A stretch of 64,000 nucleotides of DNA from Sphingobium cloacae (GTDB taxonomy: Bacteria > Pseudomonadota > Alphaproteobacteria > Sphingomonadales > Sphingomonadaceae): positions 1,889,501-1,953,500 of the forward strand of contig NZ_AP017655.1 of assembly GCF_002355855.1 (NCBI RefSeq). The letters are read 5' to 3'. The notes below the pieces were generated by a model, which was not told the DNA's origin, ran no database searches, and saw only the letters and a list, made by a program, of their open reading frames with translations. The translations under genes were made by a program, and so were the position numbers. This document shows positions 1 through 8,351 of the stretch, in pieces (within the stretch, counting starts at the first letter, position 1; each line of letters starts with the position of its first letter).

Positions 1-442
1 TGAACTGTTCCCAGCCCTTGCCCTGATGCGATGCGGCGCGGCTCATCTCCACGGTCAGCACGCTGTTGAGCAGCAGCACGCCCTGCTTCGCCCAATGCTC
101 CAGAAATCCGTGGCGCGGCGGCGCGATGCCGAGGTCGCTGTTCAGTTCCTTGTAGATATTGACCAGCGAAGGGGGCGTCCGCACACCCGGCCTTACGCTG
201 AAGCAAAGCCCATGCGCCTGTCCTTCGCCATGATAGGGGTCCTGCCCCAGGATCACGACCTTCACCTTGTCCAGCGGCGTCAGGTCCAGCGCGCGGAAAT
301 ATTCCGAGCCCTTGGGAAAGACGCGCTTCCCATTGGCCTTCTCTCCCTCCAGAAAACGCTTGAGCGCCTGCATATAGGGACTCTGGAATTCGCCCAGCAG
401 CGGCTCCCGCCAACTTTCGTGCAGCTTGATGCTATCGCTCAT
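1..442 (-). CDS. ung: uracil-DNA glycosylase, C-terminus beyond window edge
   Basis: Removes uracil from DNA as the first step of base-excision repair. The visible 147 residues are the N-terminal two thirds of a family A enzyme. The catalytic loop GQDPYH lies near residues 66-71 and its Asp68 should be the water-activating residue. The motif LLLNSVLT near 123-130 matches the uracil-binding strand. The start ATG reads leftward from position 442. The window edge removes the C-terminus, including the HPSP leucine-loop region, so completeness cannot be judged. It is transcribed away from the beta-lactamase-like gene. Family assignment is secure. Confidence 0.95.
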   Translation of the reverse strand, partial: MSDSIKLHESWREPLLGEFQSPYMQALKRFLEGEKANGKRVFPKGSEYFRALDLTPLDKVKVVILGQDPYHGEGQAHGLCFSVRPGVRTPPSLVNIYKELNSDLGIAPPRHGFLEHWAKQGVLLLNSVLTVEMSRAASHQGKGWEQF

Positions 443-535
443 GAGATCATGAAATGAACCAGCGGGCGAACGCCTGTCAACCGCGCCCGGCCAAAGCCTC
501 TTGCCTCGGGCGGCGGGATGAGGGAGAGAATGGCC

Positions 536-1540
536 ATGCCGCTTTTCCGCACCTTTGGCGCTGTCGCTGCCGCCCTCGGCCTGTTCCTTGCCCCGCTCCC
601 CACGGCGGATGCCTTCGGCCCGGTCAAGAGCGTCAAGCAGCAGAGCGCCGAAGCGCGGCTTCTCGCCCAGTTCGAAAGCCTCGCGGCGCTGAGCGACGGC
701 ACGGTCGGCATCGCCGTGCAGGACCTTTCCACCGGGGAGGAGCAATCGCTGAACGGCGACACGCTGTTCCCCATGGCCAGCACCTACAAGGTCGCCGTCG
801 CGGGCAAGATATTGGCGATGGCCGATGCGGGCGCGCTCAGCTTGCAGGATCAGGTGCCGCTCGATCCGGCGCAGCCCGCCAGGCTGCGCTCCCTCCACGA
901 CCTCATCGACCTGATGCTGACCCATAGCGACAATGACGCGACCGACGCACTGGTCGCGCGCGCGGGCGGCCCCGCCACGATCCACCAATGGGTCGCGGCG
1001 TTGGGGGTCAAGGGGCTGCGGGTGGACAGCGACACGGCCCATCTGCTCTATCGCGCCATGGGGATCAGCCCCGCCGCGGGCAGCTTCCGCCGCAATGTGG
1101 CGGCGGCGCTGGAAGCGGATTCCTCCTTGCGGCAACGCGACGCGCGCGACCTGCCGAATATCGCATTCACGCTCGATCCGCGCGACACCTCGACGCCGCG
1201 CGCGATGAACGCGCTGCTGGCCGCGATCCAGCTCGGACAGGCGCTGAAGCCCGCCAGCACCGTCTATCTGCTGGAGATGATGGAACGGTGCCATACCGGC
1301 AAGGCGCGGCTGAAGGCTATGCTGCCCCCCGGCGCGCGGATCGCGCACAAGACCGGATCGCTGAACGGCTATGGCGGCGATGTCGGGATCGTCACCCTGC
1401 CCGACGGGCGGATGTTCGCCGTCTCCGTCTTCGTGATGAAGGATTATAAGGGCCGGGCGACGCGGGACAGCATCATGGCGCATGCCGCCCGCGCCGCCTA
1501 CGACTATTTCCTCTTCGCTCCCGCCCGGCGCACGGCCTGA
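536..1540 (+). CDS. class A beta-lactamase-like serine hydrolase without the usual Glu166
   Basis: An exported protein of the penicillin-recognising serine hydrolase family. A hydrophobic N-terminus ([13 protein letters not shown]) looks like a signal peptide. Counting from the ATG at 536, the three catalytic boxes are STYK (82-85), SDN (131-133) and KTG (272-274). The conserved stretch [10 protein letters not shown] after the omega loop also fits class A. Aligned back from that stretch, the omega loop reads RDLPN where class A enzymes have ExxLN, so Asn170 is kept but the deacylating Glu166 appears to be Arg. It may therefore bind or acylate beta-lactams without efficient turnover, or act on another substrate. 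ATGs also exist at 518 and 530. An AGGGAG at 521-526 best fits 536. Confidence 0.85.
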   Translation: MPLFRTFGAVAAALGLFLAPLPTADAFGPVKSVKQQSAEARLLAQFESLAALSDGTVGIAVQDLSTGEEQSLNGDTLFPMASTYKVAVAGKILAMADAGALSLQDQVPLDPAQPARLRSLHDLIDLMLTHSDNDATDALVARAGGPATIHQWVAALGVKGLRVDSDTAHLLYRAMGISPAAGSFRRNVAAALEADSSLRQRDARDLPNIAFTLDPRDTSTPRAMNALLAAIQLGQALKPASTVYLLEMMERCHTGKARLKAMLPPGARIAHKTGSLNGYGGDVGIVTLPDGRMFAVSVFVMKDYKGRATRDSIMAHAARAAYDYFLFAPARRTA

Positions 1541-1598
1541 CGCATCGGGCTTAACATCCTGGCGGGCGCCTGCTACTCCTGAGCGGGAGAGGTGCGTC

Positions 1599-1967
1599 GT
1601 GAACAGGTTCACCTGCTTTCGGGAATTCTGGCCCTATTATCTTCAGGAACATGCGCGTCCCGGCACGCGGGCGATGCATTATGTCGGCACGACACTGGTG
1701 GTCGCGCTGGCGGCAGGCGCGCTCCTGATGGCGGAACGGTGGTGGCTGCTGGCGGCCATTCCCTTCGCCGGTTACGGCTTCGCCTGGCTGGGCCATGGCC
1801 TGATCGAGCGGAACCGGCCCGCGACCTTCCATTATCCTTTCTGGTCCCTGCGCGCCGATTTCCGCATGTGGTATCGCTTCCTCACGGGGCGCATGGGACA
1901 TGATCTGACGGTGGCGGGTGTGCGGGCGGATGGATCGATCGATCCCGGACGACGGCTTCATCCTTGA
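1599..1967 (+). CDS. Mpo1-like / DUF962 membrane protein
   Basis: A 122-residue protein with the N-terminal pattern [22 protein letters not shown] and two hydrophobic segments, typical of the DUF962 family. The family includes yeast Mpo1, a dioxygenase that shortens 2-hydroxy fatty acids by alpha-oxidation. Conserved histidines occur in [20 protein letters not shown] and FHYPFWS, and these are the likely iron ligands. This would suit an organism that makes sphingolipids with hydroxylated acyl chains, but that link is inference. The start is a GTG preceded by GGGAGAGG. An upstream ATG at 1482 would overlap the preceding hydrolase gene and is not favoured. Confidence 0.85.
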   Translation: MNRFTCFREFWPYYLQEHARPGTRAMHYVGTTLVVALAAGALLMAERWWLLAAIPFAGYGFAWLGHGLIERNRPATFHYPFWSLRADFRMWYRFLTGRMGHDLTVAGVRADGSIDPGRRLHP

Positions 1968-2017
1968 TATGATCCTATCCGCTTGACCCCCGCCGGGCCT
2001 TTGCCACAAGGGAAGGC

Positions 2018-3088
2018 ATGGCCCTTCGCGCGCATTTTTCCCGCCTTCCCGACCGAACGACGCTCGAAGCGCGCTGGCGGACGCTGGAAGCCCGGTCCGA
2101 CGCATCCTTTTTCCTTGGCTGGACATGGATCGGCGCATGGCTGGAGGCTTATGGCGCGCAGCCCGAACTGCTCGCCGTCACCGATGAGGAAGGGCAGGAC
2201 GCGGCGCTGGCGCTCGTCGGCCATGCGATGACGCCGCGCCTGTTGGGCAAGGCCGCCACGCTCTGCCTCCATCAGGCGGGCGATGCGGACAGGGATCGCC
2301 CGTTCATCGAATATAACGGCCTGCTCGCCCTCACCGGACAGGAACAGCCGGCCGTCCAAGCCGCCCTTGCCGCGATAGGCGAACGCCGCGACTGGCGGCT
2401 GGTGCATCTGGCGGGCGTCAGACCGGACTCTCCGCTGCTGGACCTGCCGGTCCATCGCAGGACCAAGCTGGACGATTCCCCCGTCTATCAGGTCGATCTC
2501 GACGCCGTTCGCGCCGCGCAGGGCAACTATCTTTCCCTGCTCAGCAGCAACAGCCGCAGCCAGATCCGCCGCGCGATGAAGGAACATGGCGATGCCCTTC
2601 CGCATATCGCCAAAGCCCGTCCCGCCGACATCGAAGCCTGGCTGGAGGAGATGCGCACGCTCAATCAGGGACGCCATGCGGACAATGCATGGGACAGCGC
2701 CACCTTCCGCCATTTCGTCGCCACCATCGCCCGGCACGGGCTGGAGCAGGGCCATGTCGAACTGCTCCGCTTCACGGACGATCGGGGCCCGTTGGGGCTG
2801 CTCCTCAATTTCCTCCATCGCGGCGTGGCGATGAATTATCAGTCCGCCTTCGCCGCGCCGCGCTCGGCCAGGGACAAGCCCGGCCTCCTCTGCCATGCGG
2901 CCGCCGTCGCCGATTATGCGGCGCGGACCTTCCGTCTCTATTCCCTGCTGGCGGGCAAGGACCGCTACAAGCAGAGCCTCGCCACCTGCGAGGATCGCCT
3001 CGAATGGTGGGCGCTCGAACGCTTTTCCCCGCGGCTGGAGGCCGAAGCCCTGTTGCGGCGCGTGCTCAGGCGCCCAATTTCCGCATGA
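2018..3088 (+). CDS. FemAB/CelD-type GNAT acyltransferase (first of two)
   Basis: A 356-residue cytosolic protein of the GNAT-like acyltransferase group often called CelD/BcsL or Acetyltransf_6. The segment SSNSRSQIRRAMKE near 180-195 and the C-terminal pattern of an aromatic-rich acyl-CoA fold ending in KDRYKQSLA are typical. The substrate is unknown. Relatives modify cell-wall peptides, exopolysaccharides or sphingoid bases. An AGGGAAGG just upstream supports the ATG at 2018. Its last 23 bases overlap the end of the convergent cupin-like gene. A second protein of the same family lies beyond that gene, so the three probably act on one product. Confidence 0.8.
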   Translation: MALRAHFSRLPDRTTLEARWRTLEARSDASFFLGWTWIGAWLEAYGAQPELLAVTDEEGQDAALALVGHAMTPRLLGKAATLCLHQAGDADRDRPFIEYNGLLALTGQEQPAVQAALAAIGERRDWRLVHLAGVRPDSPLLDLPVHRRTKLDDSPVYQVDLDAVRAAQGNYLSLLSSNSRSQIRRAMKEHGDALPHIAKARPADIEAWLEEMRTLNQGRHADNAWDSATFRHFVATIARHGLEQGHVELLRFTDDRGPLGLLLNFLHRGVAMNYQSAFAAPRSARDKPGLLCHAAAVADYAARTFRLYSLLAGKDRYKQSLATCEDRLEWWALERFSPRLEAEALLRRVLRRPISA

Positions 3089-3944
3089 CGCGATAGACGA
3101 AGCGCCGCGCCATCTGCCTTTCCGGCCGCGCCGTGACTGTCCCGACCGGCATCTTCCAGCGCCGCAACAGCGCGTTGAAACTGTGCAGCTCCCCCTCGGC
3201 AACGCTCCGCTCGGACCGCCATGTGACCGACAGGCTGACCGAAACGGCGGGCCCGTTCCGTACGAAATGCGGCGCCTTCACCGGCACATGGATGGCATCG
3301 CCCGGCTCCAGCGGAACGGGAACGCCCCGCGCCATGAAGTCATCCCGCCACGACAGGTTGCGATGGCCGCCATTGTGGAAATCCTCGCTCTTGCGGGCGG
3401 GCACCAGTTCCTCGTCGCGCGCCGGAAAGACCGTCATCGTCTTGCTGCCACGGATCTGAAGCAGGATATTATGCTCCGGGTCCATGTGAAAGGGCGTGAC
3501 GCTGCCGGGGGAGGTCAGGAAGATGAAGGCTTCCCGATGCAGCATCGCCCCGGTCCGCCGCGCGACCAGCGGCTCCAGTTCCACCAGCGCCTGCTCCAGC
3601 AGCGCGCCATAGGTCGGGTCGCGCTCGACATTCTTGAGCACGGCCCAGCTTCCGTTCGTCTCGATGGTGCGGATCGTCTCGCCCAGCGTCAGGCCGTTGG
3701 CAGGCATATCGGCCGGGTCCACGCCCAGCGGCAAGGCGCCCAGATTATATTCCACCCTTTCGGCAGGCATCCGCTCCGCCAGATCGGCCAGCGCCTCCAG
3801 CGACAGCAGCGGATGACCGGCAAGGCCGTGCGTGAGCGCCACCGCCTGATCGGGATAGGCGGCAGTGAAAGCGACGCGCGCGCTGTCCGGGAATATCCGG
3901 GTCATGGTCTCCCGACCCGGCGCGATCGAACCATGGGCGGTCAT
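3066..3944 (-). CDS. cupin-like / JmjC-type protein with HxD...H motif
   Basis: A 292-residue protein with the iron-binding pattern of JmjC-like 2-oxoglutarate oxygenases: His153-Met-Asp155 in TPFHMDPEHN, and a distal histidine at 219 or 226 in the segment GDAIHVPVKAPHFV. It resembles the cupin-like oxygenases annotated in alphaproteobacteria as transcriptional regulators. Hydroxylation of a small molecule or protein is more likely than DNA binding, since no HTH is visible. The ATG at 3944 overlaps the stop of the upstream acyltransferase gene (ATGA), which indicates translational coupling. AAGGAC lies a few bases upstream. The partner suggests a combined acylation and hydroxylation job. Confidence 0.75.
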   Translation of the reverse strand: MTAHGSIAPGRETMTRIFPDSARVAFTAAYPDQAVALTHGLAGHPLLSLEALADLAERMPAERVEYNLGALPLGVDPADMPANGLTLGETIRTIETNGSWAVLKNVERDPTYGALLEQALVELEPLVARRTGAMLHREAFIFLTSPGSVTPFHMDPEHNILLQIRGSKTMTVFPARDEELVPARKSEDFHNGGHRNLSWRDDFMARGVPVPLEPGDAIHVPVKAPHFVRNGPAVSVSLSVTWRSERSVAEGELHSFNALLRRWKMPVGTVTARPERQMARRFVYRVMRKLGA

Positions 3945-5083
3945 GCCTGTCCTTTCATCATCTGGCTGATATGTTCGGCGCCATTGGCCAGCGCGAAGGC
4001 AGCCCCCCGCGCCAGACGCCGCGCGCCTCGCCCGCGCAGGGCGATGCGATACTGGACGATGGTCCGCCGCTCCGCCCACAGGCTGTCGATCATGGGATGA
4101 TCCGCGGCGGCGCAGCTGTCCATCCAGGCTATGCCGGACTCGCCCTGTACCGCACGGAGGTTGGCGATCTCGATCAGCACGCCGGGCGAAAAGCGCCCCA
4201 ACGCCTCATCGAAGGCGATCTTGAAGGAGAAAGCCCCGTCGCCATGGCGGAAATTGACCAGCATGGCGATGGCGCGCCCGTCCATGTCCATCCGCAGGAA
4301 ATGCAGCCGCCCTCCTTCCAGGGCGGCGGCGCAGGATGCGCGGAAAAAAGCCTCATCCTCCCGCTTGCAGACCAGCGCGGTTCCGTTCCGGCCCTTCCAG
4401 CCCGCGGCCTCCAGCGTCAGGAAATCCTGACACCAGCCCGGCAGGTCCGCCGCATCGACCAGCAGCCGCGTCTCTATCCGCCCCAGTTCCGCCAGCCGCT
4501 TTTGCAGACGCCGCAATTCCTTGCGCTTCTTGGCGCGCACATGACTTTCCCAATATTCGTCGGCGGAAAGGTCCGATCGCAGCATGGCGCGGTCGTAGCG
4601 ATGGATTTCCCGCCGTCCGCGCCGCTGCTCGACGCACAGCGCCTCCAGGGCGGCGGCATTGGCCCCGGCCGCGTCCAGACATTCCACATGCAGGAAACCC
4701 GGCGCCCAGTCGGCGCCGTCGAGTTGCGCCAGAAAACCGCGCCACGCGGCCAGTTCATGCCCGCGCCGGATCAGCGGCGCGCCGAAAAAGCAATGGTCGT
4801 GCATCCAGTTGACGACGCAGGACACAGGCAGCCGGCCATGGCTGGATGAAACGGCCACCGGCAAGAGGCCGATGGAGCGCCCCTCCTCCTGCACCTCGAT
4901 CAGCCGCACGCCCCGGTGCGCCGCCAGATGGTCCAGCGCCGCCTCCAGCATGTCGGGCGCGAAAAAGGCATTCGCCTCCGCCGCCGCCGCCGCCAGATCG
5001 GCCCAACGCGCGTGACGCAAGGACGCATCGGGATAAGCCGCCGGCACGGAAGGATGCATTGCCATATCCATCTTCATGCCCAT
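3941..5083 (-). CDS. FemAB/CelD-type GNAT acyltransferase (second of two)
   Basis: About 380 residues, same superfamily as the gene at 2018-3088 but clearly divergent. The central basic helix AKKRKELRRLQKRL and the block GGRLHFLRMDMDGRAIAMLV followed by FSFKIAFDEALGRFSPG are typical of Acetyltransf_6 domains. The acyl-CoA side and acceptor cannot be named. The N-terminus is Met-rich with ATGs at 5083, 5077, 5071 and 5065 and no convincing Shine-Dalgarno sequence, so the start is uncertain by several residues. It is the first gene of a two-gene leftward operon with the JmjC-like protein. Confidence 0.8.
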   Translation of the reverse strand: MGMKMDMAMHPSVPAAYPDASLRHARWADLAAAAAEANAFFAPDMLEAALDHLAAHRGVRLIEVQEEGRSIGLLPVAVSSSHGRLPVSCVVNWMHDHCFFGAPLIRRGHELAAWRGFLAQLDGADWAPGFLHVECLDAAGANAAALEALCVEQRRGRREIHRYDRAMLRSDLSADEYWESHVRAKKRKELRRLQKRLAELGRIETRLLVDAADLPGWCQDFLTLEAAGWKGRNGTALVCKREDEAFFRASCAAALEGGRLHFLRMDMDGRAIAMLVNFRHGDGAFSFKIAFDEALGRFSPGVLIEIANLRAVQGESGIAWMDSCAAADHPMIDSLWAERRTIVQYRIALRGRGARRLARGAAFALANGAEHISQMMKGQA

Positions 5084-5250
5084 AGGCGGCAAAGATTAGG
5101 GAATAGCTAAGCCGTGCTCGCCATGGGCCTTCCCATGGACGATATTGGGCGCAAGACCCTTTACATCGGGAACAATGTCGTCTTGACCGGAACGCAGGGA
5201 GTCAGCTTCATGCCACGGAATTTCGGCCCATTGCAGCATCGGACATTCGC

Positions 5251-6255
5251 ATGACCATTCTCGTCACCGGCGCGGCCGGCTTCATCGGCATGCAGGTCGC
5301 CGACCGCCTGTTGCGGGATGGGCGCGCGGTCATCGGCATCGACAATATGAACGATTATTATGCGGTGTCGCTCAAGCGTGATCGCGTCGCCGCCCTGTCG
5401 GAGCGCCACGGCAAGCTGTTCACCTTCGCCGAACTCGATTTTGCCGACATGGCCGCGCTTCAGGCGATGCTGGCCGATCATCCGGTGGAAGCGATCATCC
5501 ATCTGGGCGCGCAGGCCGGGGTCCGCTATTCGCTGGTCAATCCCCACGCCTATGTGCGTTCCAATCTAGCGGGCCATGTCAACATGCTGGAACTGGCGCG
5601 CGAGCGGCGGGTGCGCCACCTCGTCTATGCCTCGTCATCCTCCGTCTATGGCGGCAATGACAGCCTGCCCTTCCGGGTCGAGGACCGGGCCGACCATCCC
5701 GTCTCGCTCTATGCCGCCACCAAGCGCGCGGACGAGTTGATGAGCGAGACCTACGCCCATCTCTTCCGCATACCGATGACGGGCCTGCGCTTCTTTACCG
5801 TCTATGGCCCGTGGGGCAGGCCCGACATGGCGATGTGGATTTTCACGTCGAAGATCCTGGCCGGCGAACCGATCCCCGTGTTCAACCATGGCCGGATGCA
5901 GCGCGACTTCACCTATATCGACGACATCGTCGCCGGCGTCATCGCCTGCCTCGACAATGCGCCGCCCGATGACGGCGCGCTGAAGGCAGGGGGCAGCCGC
6001 GCGCCGCATCGCCTTTACAATATCGGCAACAACCGGCCCGAAGAACTGATGCATCTGATCGCCGTGCTCGAAGAAGCCTGCGGCCGGAAGGCGGAGATGG
6101 ATTTCCAACCCATGCAGCCGGGCGACGTCCCCGCCACCTATGCGGACATCAGCGCCATCGCGGGCGACGTCGGCTTCGCGCCGACGACCGGCATCGAGGC
6201 GGGCGTGCCGCGATTCGTCTCCTGGTATCGCGACTATCACCGCGGCCGCGGGTGA
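5251..6255 (+). CDS. UDP-glucuronate 4-epimerase (NAD-dependent epimerase/dehydratase)
   Basis: A 334-residue extended SDR. The Rossmann motif TGAAGFIG sits at the N-terminus, the active-site YxxxK appears as YAATK near 153-157, and the block RFFTVYGPWGRPDMA is characteristic of UDP-glucuronate epimerases of the CapI/LpsL group. These interconvert UDP-GlcA and UDP-GalA for capsule or exopolysaccharide. The downstream Kdo-type genes point to surface carbohydrate synthesis. A related 4-epimerase specificity cannot be excluded from sequence alone. The 158-base upstream gap separates it from the leftward acyltransferase operon and must hold divergent promoters. Confidence 0.88.
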   Translation: MTILVTGAAGFIGMQVADRLLRDGRAVIGIDNMNDYYAVSLKRDRVAALSERHGKLFTFAELDFADMAALQAMLADHPVEAIIHLGAQAGVRYSLVNPHAYVRSNLAGHVNMLELARERRVRHLVYASSSSVYGGNDSLPFRVEDRADHPVSLYAATKRADELMSETYAHLFRIPMTGLRFFTVYGPWGRPDMAMWIFTSKILAGEPIPVFNHGRMQRDFTYIDDIVAGVIACLDNAPPDDGALKAGGSRAPHRLYNIGNNRPEELMHLIAVLEEACGRKAEMDFQPMQPGDVPATYADISAIAGDVGFAPTTGIEAGVPRFVSWYRDYHRGRG

Positions 6256-6360
6256 ACGGCACGCGCGCGGCGGCAAAAGGTTCCGCAGCTTGCCCCGCTT
6301 TGGCGGCGTTTGACCGGACTTCGCCCAAAGACGATCCGGATCGGTCCTATCTCCCAAGAG

Positions 6361-6418
6361 TATAATAGATTGCCATAAGTCACCAAAATGTCGTAAGTCA
6401 TCTTCTCCCGGCGGGAGA
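6361..6418 (+). promoter_or_regulatory. candidate promoter/regulatory region upstream of the KpsF-like gene
   Basis: A consensus-like TATAAT is at 6361-6366 with no good -35 at the usual distance, so an activator may be needed. Two TAAGTCA direct repeats follow at 6376-6382 and 6394-6400, 18 bases apart start to start. A perfect palindrome TCTCCCG-G-CGGGAGA follows at 6404-6418. The 269-base gap between the epimerase and the KpsF-like gene is otherwise empty. The function is inferred from position only. Confidence 0.4.
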
Positions 6419-6524
6419 TGAGGGCCGGGGAAAAACAAGATAACAGGCGATCCATGCAAAGTGGTCGTCAGCGTGTTTCGTCAACCGGATGGGGCCGGAG
6501 CGATACGCGAAAAGGGACGAATGC

Positions 6525-7532
6525 GTGTCGACAGTAGCCAATATTGTGCCATTCAAATCAGGCGGGCACATCATCGAAACCGCCTGCCGCAGTCTAGCCG
6601 TCGCCGCCAGCGGGCTTCATGCATTGGAGGCGCGGTTCTCGGAACGCGACTTCGCAGCGACTTTCCTTCGTCTGGCCGGGATGGTCATGAACGTGCGCGG
6701 CCGCGTAATCGTCACCGGCATCGGCAAGAGCGGCATCGTCGCGCGGAAGATGACGGCGACGCTGACTTCCACGGGCACGCCCGCGATCTTCCTGCACCCG
6801 GCGGATGCCGGTCATGGCGATCTGGGCATGGTCACACCCGCAGACCTCGTGCTGATGCTCTCCCATTCGGGCGAATCCACGGAACTTGGCCCGATCATCC
6901 AATATTGCAAGCGCTTCGCCATACCCCTCGCCGCCATGACGGCGCAGCCGGACAGCACCGTCGCGCAGGCGGCCGACATCTGCATCCTGATGCCTCCTGT
7001 GCGCGAAGCCTGCCCCAATTCGCTCGCCCCGACCACCTCGACCACGGTCCAGATGGCTTTCGGCGATGCCCTCGCCGTTTCCCTGATGGAAATGCGCGGT
7101 TTTTCCGCCGACGATTTTCATAAGTTCCACCCCAATGGCAGTCTGGGCGCGCAACTGGTCAAGGTACGCGAATTGATGGCCTCGGGCGATGACGTTCCCA
7201 AGGTGCGGGAAGACGCTACGCTGCTGGAAGCCACGATCGAAATGACGCGGGGCCGGCTCGGCGGCACGGCCATCGTCGACAGCCGCGACCGGCTGATCGG
7301 CGTCTTCACCGACGGGGATTTGCGCCGCAGCCTCACGGCCGGGCAGGAATTGACCACATCCATCGGACAATTCATGACGACCACGCCCCTGTCGGTGGGT
7401 CCGGACGAACTGGCATCGGAAGCCTTGCGCCGGATGCACGACAGCAGCGTCATGCTCTTCTTCGTGTGCGAGGAGGAACGTCTGGTAGGCGCGGTCCACA
7501 TGCACGATCTGCTCGAAGCCGGGGTCGCCTGA
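6525..7532 (+). CDS. kdsD: KpsF/GutQ-family arabinose-5-phosphate isomerase
   Basis: Interconverts ribulose-5-phosphate and arabinose-5-phosphate, the first step towards Kdo. The 335-residue protein has an N-terminal SIS domain (VTGIGKSGIVARK near 60-72, SHSGESTE, TSTT) and two C-terminal CBS repeats, the normal KdsD/KpsF layout. The GTG at 6525 is preferred because AAAGGGA lies seven bases upstream. An ATG at 6489 has no such signal. It is followed without a gap by a KdsB-like cytidylyltransferase, the pairing seen in capsule loci (kpsF-kpsU). In sphingomonads Kdo is not expected for ordinary lipid A, so a capsule-linker role is likely but not shown. Confidence 0.9.
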   Translation: MSTVANIVPFKSGGHIIETACRSLAVAASGLHALEARFSERDFAATFLRLAGMVMNVRGRVIVTGIGKSGIVARKMTATLTSTGTPAIFLHPADAGHGDLGMVTPADLVLMLSHSGESTELGPIIQYCKRFAIPLAAMTAQPDSTVAQAADICILMPPVREACPNSLAPTTSTTVQMAFGDALAVSLMEMRGFSADDFHKFHPNGSLGAQLVKVRELMASGDDVPKVREDATLLEATIEMTRGRLGGTAIVDSRDRLIGVFTDGDLRRSLTAGQELTTSIGQFMTTTPLSVGPDELASEALRRMHDSSVMLFFVCEEERLVGAVHMHDLLEAGVA

Positions 7533-7537
7533 CCATA

Positions 7538-8341
7538 TTGGTCGTCATTCCGGCGCGGGCAGGATCATCCCGCCTTCCGCGCAAGCCCCTGCGCATGATC
7601 GCGGGGCGCAGCCTGCTGCATCGGACCATCGCCATGGCGCGCGCCGCCATGGGGAGCCTGCCGGACATCGATCTCGTGGTAGCGACCGATGATGACGGGA
7701 TCGCCGGCCACGCCCGCACGGCAGGCTGCGAGGCGGTGATGACGGACAGCGCCATCGCCACGGGATCGGGACGGGCGCTGGCCGCAGCGCTGGCCAGGCC
7801 CGTCCCGCCCCGCTTCGTCGTCAACCTGCAAGGCGATTCCCCCTTCCAGCCGGAGGGCGCCCTGTCCGCCGTCATCTCGTCCCTGCGGGCAGGAGCACGG
7901 GTGGCCACGCCCGTGATCGCGCTGGATTGGGACGCGCTTGATGCGCTGCGGGGCCATAAGAGCCGTTCGCCCTTCAGCGGCACGATCTGCGCGCGCGCTG
8001 CGGATGGCCGGGCGCTCTGGTTTTCCAAGATGATCATTCCCGCCATCCGCGATGAAGCGGCCTTGCGCCGGACGGAGCCGCTTTCTCCGGTCTGGCGCCA
8101 TGTCGGCCTCTATGGCTATGCGATGGAGGCACTGACACGGTTCGAACAAGCGGCCCCGACCGAACTGGAAAGGCTGGAAGGACTGGAGCAGTTGCGGCTG
8201 CTTGAATTGGGCATTGCCGTCACGACCGTTCCGGTCGCCTCTCCCCTTTTCGACAGTTCGGGCATCGATACCGAAGAGGACATCGCCCGCGTCGAAGCGC
8301 TGATCGCCATCCACGGCGATCCAACGCCTCCTTTGCCATGA
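7538..8341 (+). CDS. kdsB: KdsB/KpsU-like CMP-sugar (CMP-Kdo) cytidylyltransferase
   Basis: Predicted to activate Kdo or a related ulosonic acid with CTP. The nucleotide-binding start IPARAGSSRLPRKPL, the metal-binding NLQGDSPF, the GLYGY segment, the block GLEQLRLLELG and the terminal GIDTEEDIARVEAL place it with KdsB. Some hallmark residues differ: the usual SGTDR reads TGSGRA and GDEP reads GDSP, so specificity may have shifted. No ATG is available. TTG at 7538 or CTG at 7529 overlapping the kdsD stop would give a normal N-terminus, whereas the ATG at 7466 would overlap the isomerase by 67 bases. Translation is probably coupled to kdsD. Confidence 0.82.
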   Translation: MVVIPARAGSSRLPRKPLRMIAGRSLLHRTIAMARAAMGSLPDIDLVVATDDDGIAGHARTAGCEAVMTDSAIATGSGRALAAALARPVPPRFVVNLQGDSPFQPEGALSAVISSLRAGARVATPVIALDWDALDALRGHKSRSPFSGTICARAADGRALWFSKMIIPAIRDEAALRRTEPLSPVWRHVGLYGYAMEALTRFEQAAPTELERLEGLEQLRLLELGIAVTTVPVASPLFDSSGIDTEEDIARVEALIAIHGDPTPPLP

Positions 8342-8351
8342 CCCTTTGTCC

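Noticed and set aside
26-457. 143-residue plus-strand frame at the left edge
   Set aside because: It is antisense to uracil-DNA glycosylase, whose motifs are complete in the other strand.
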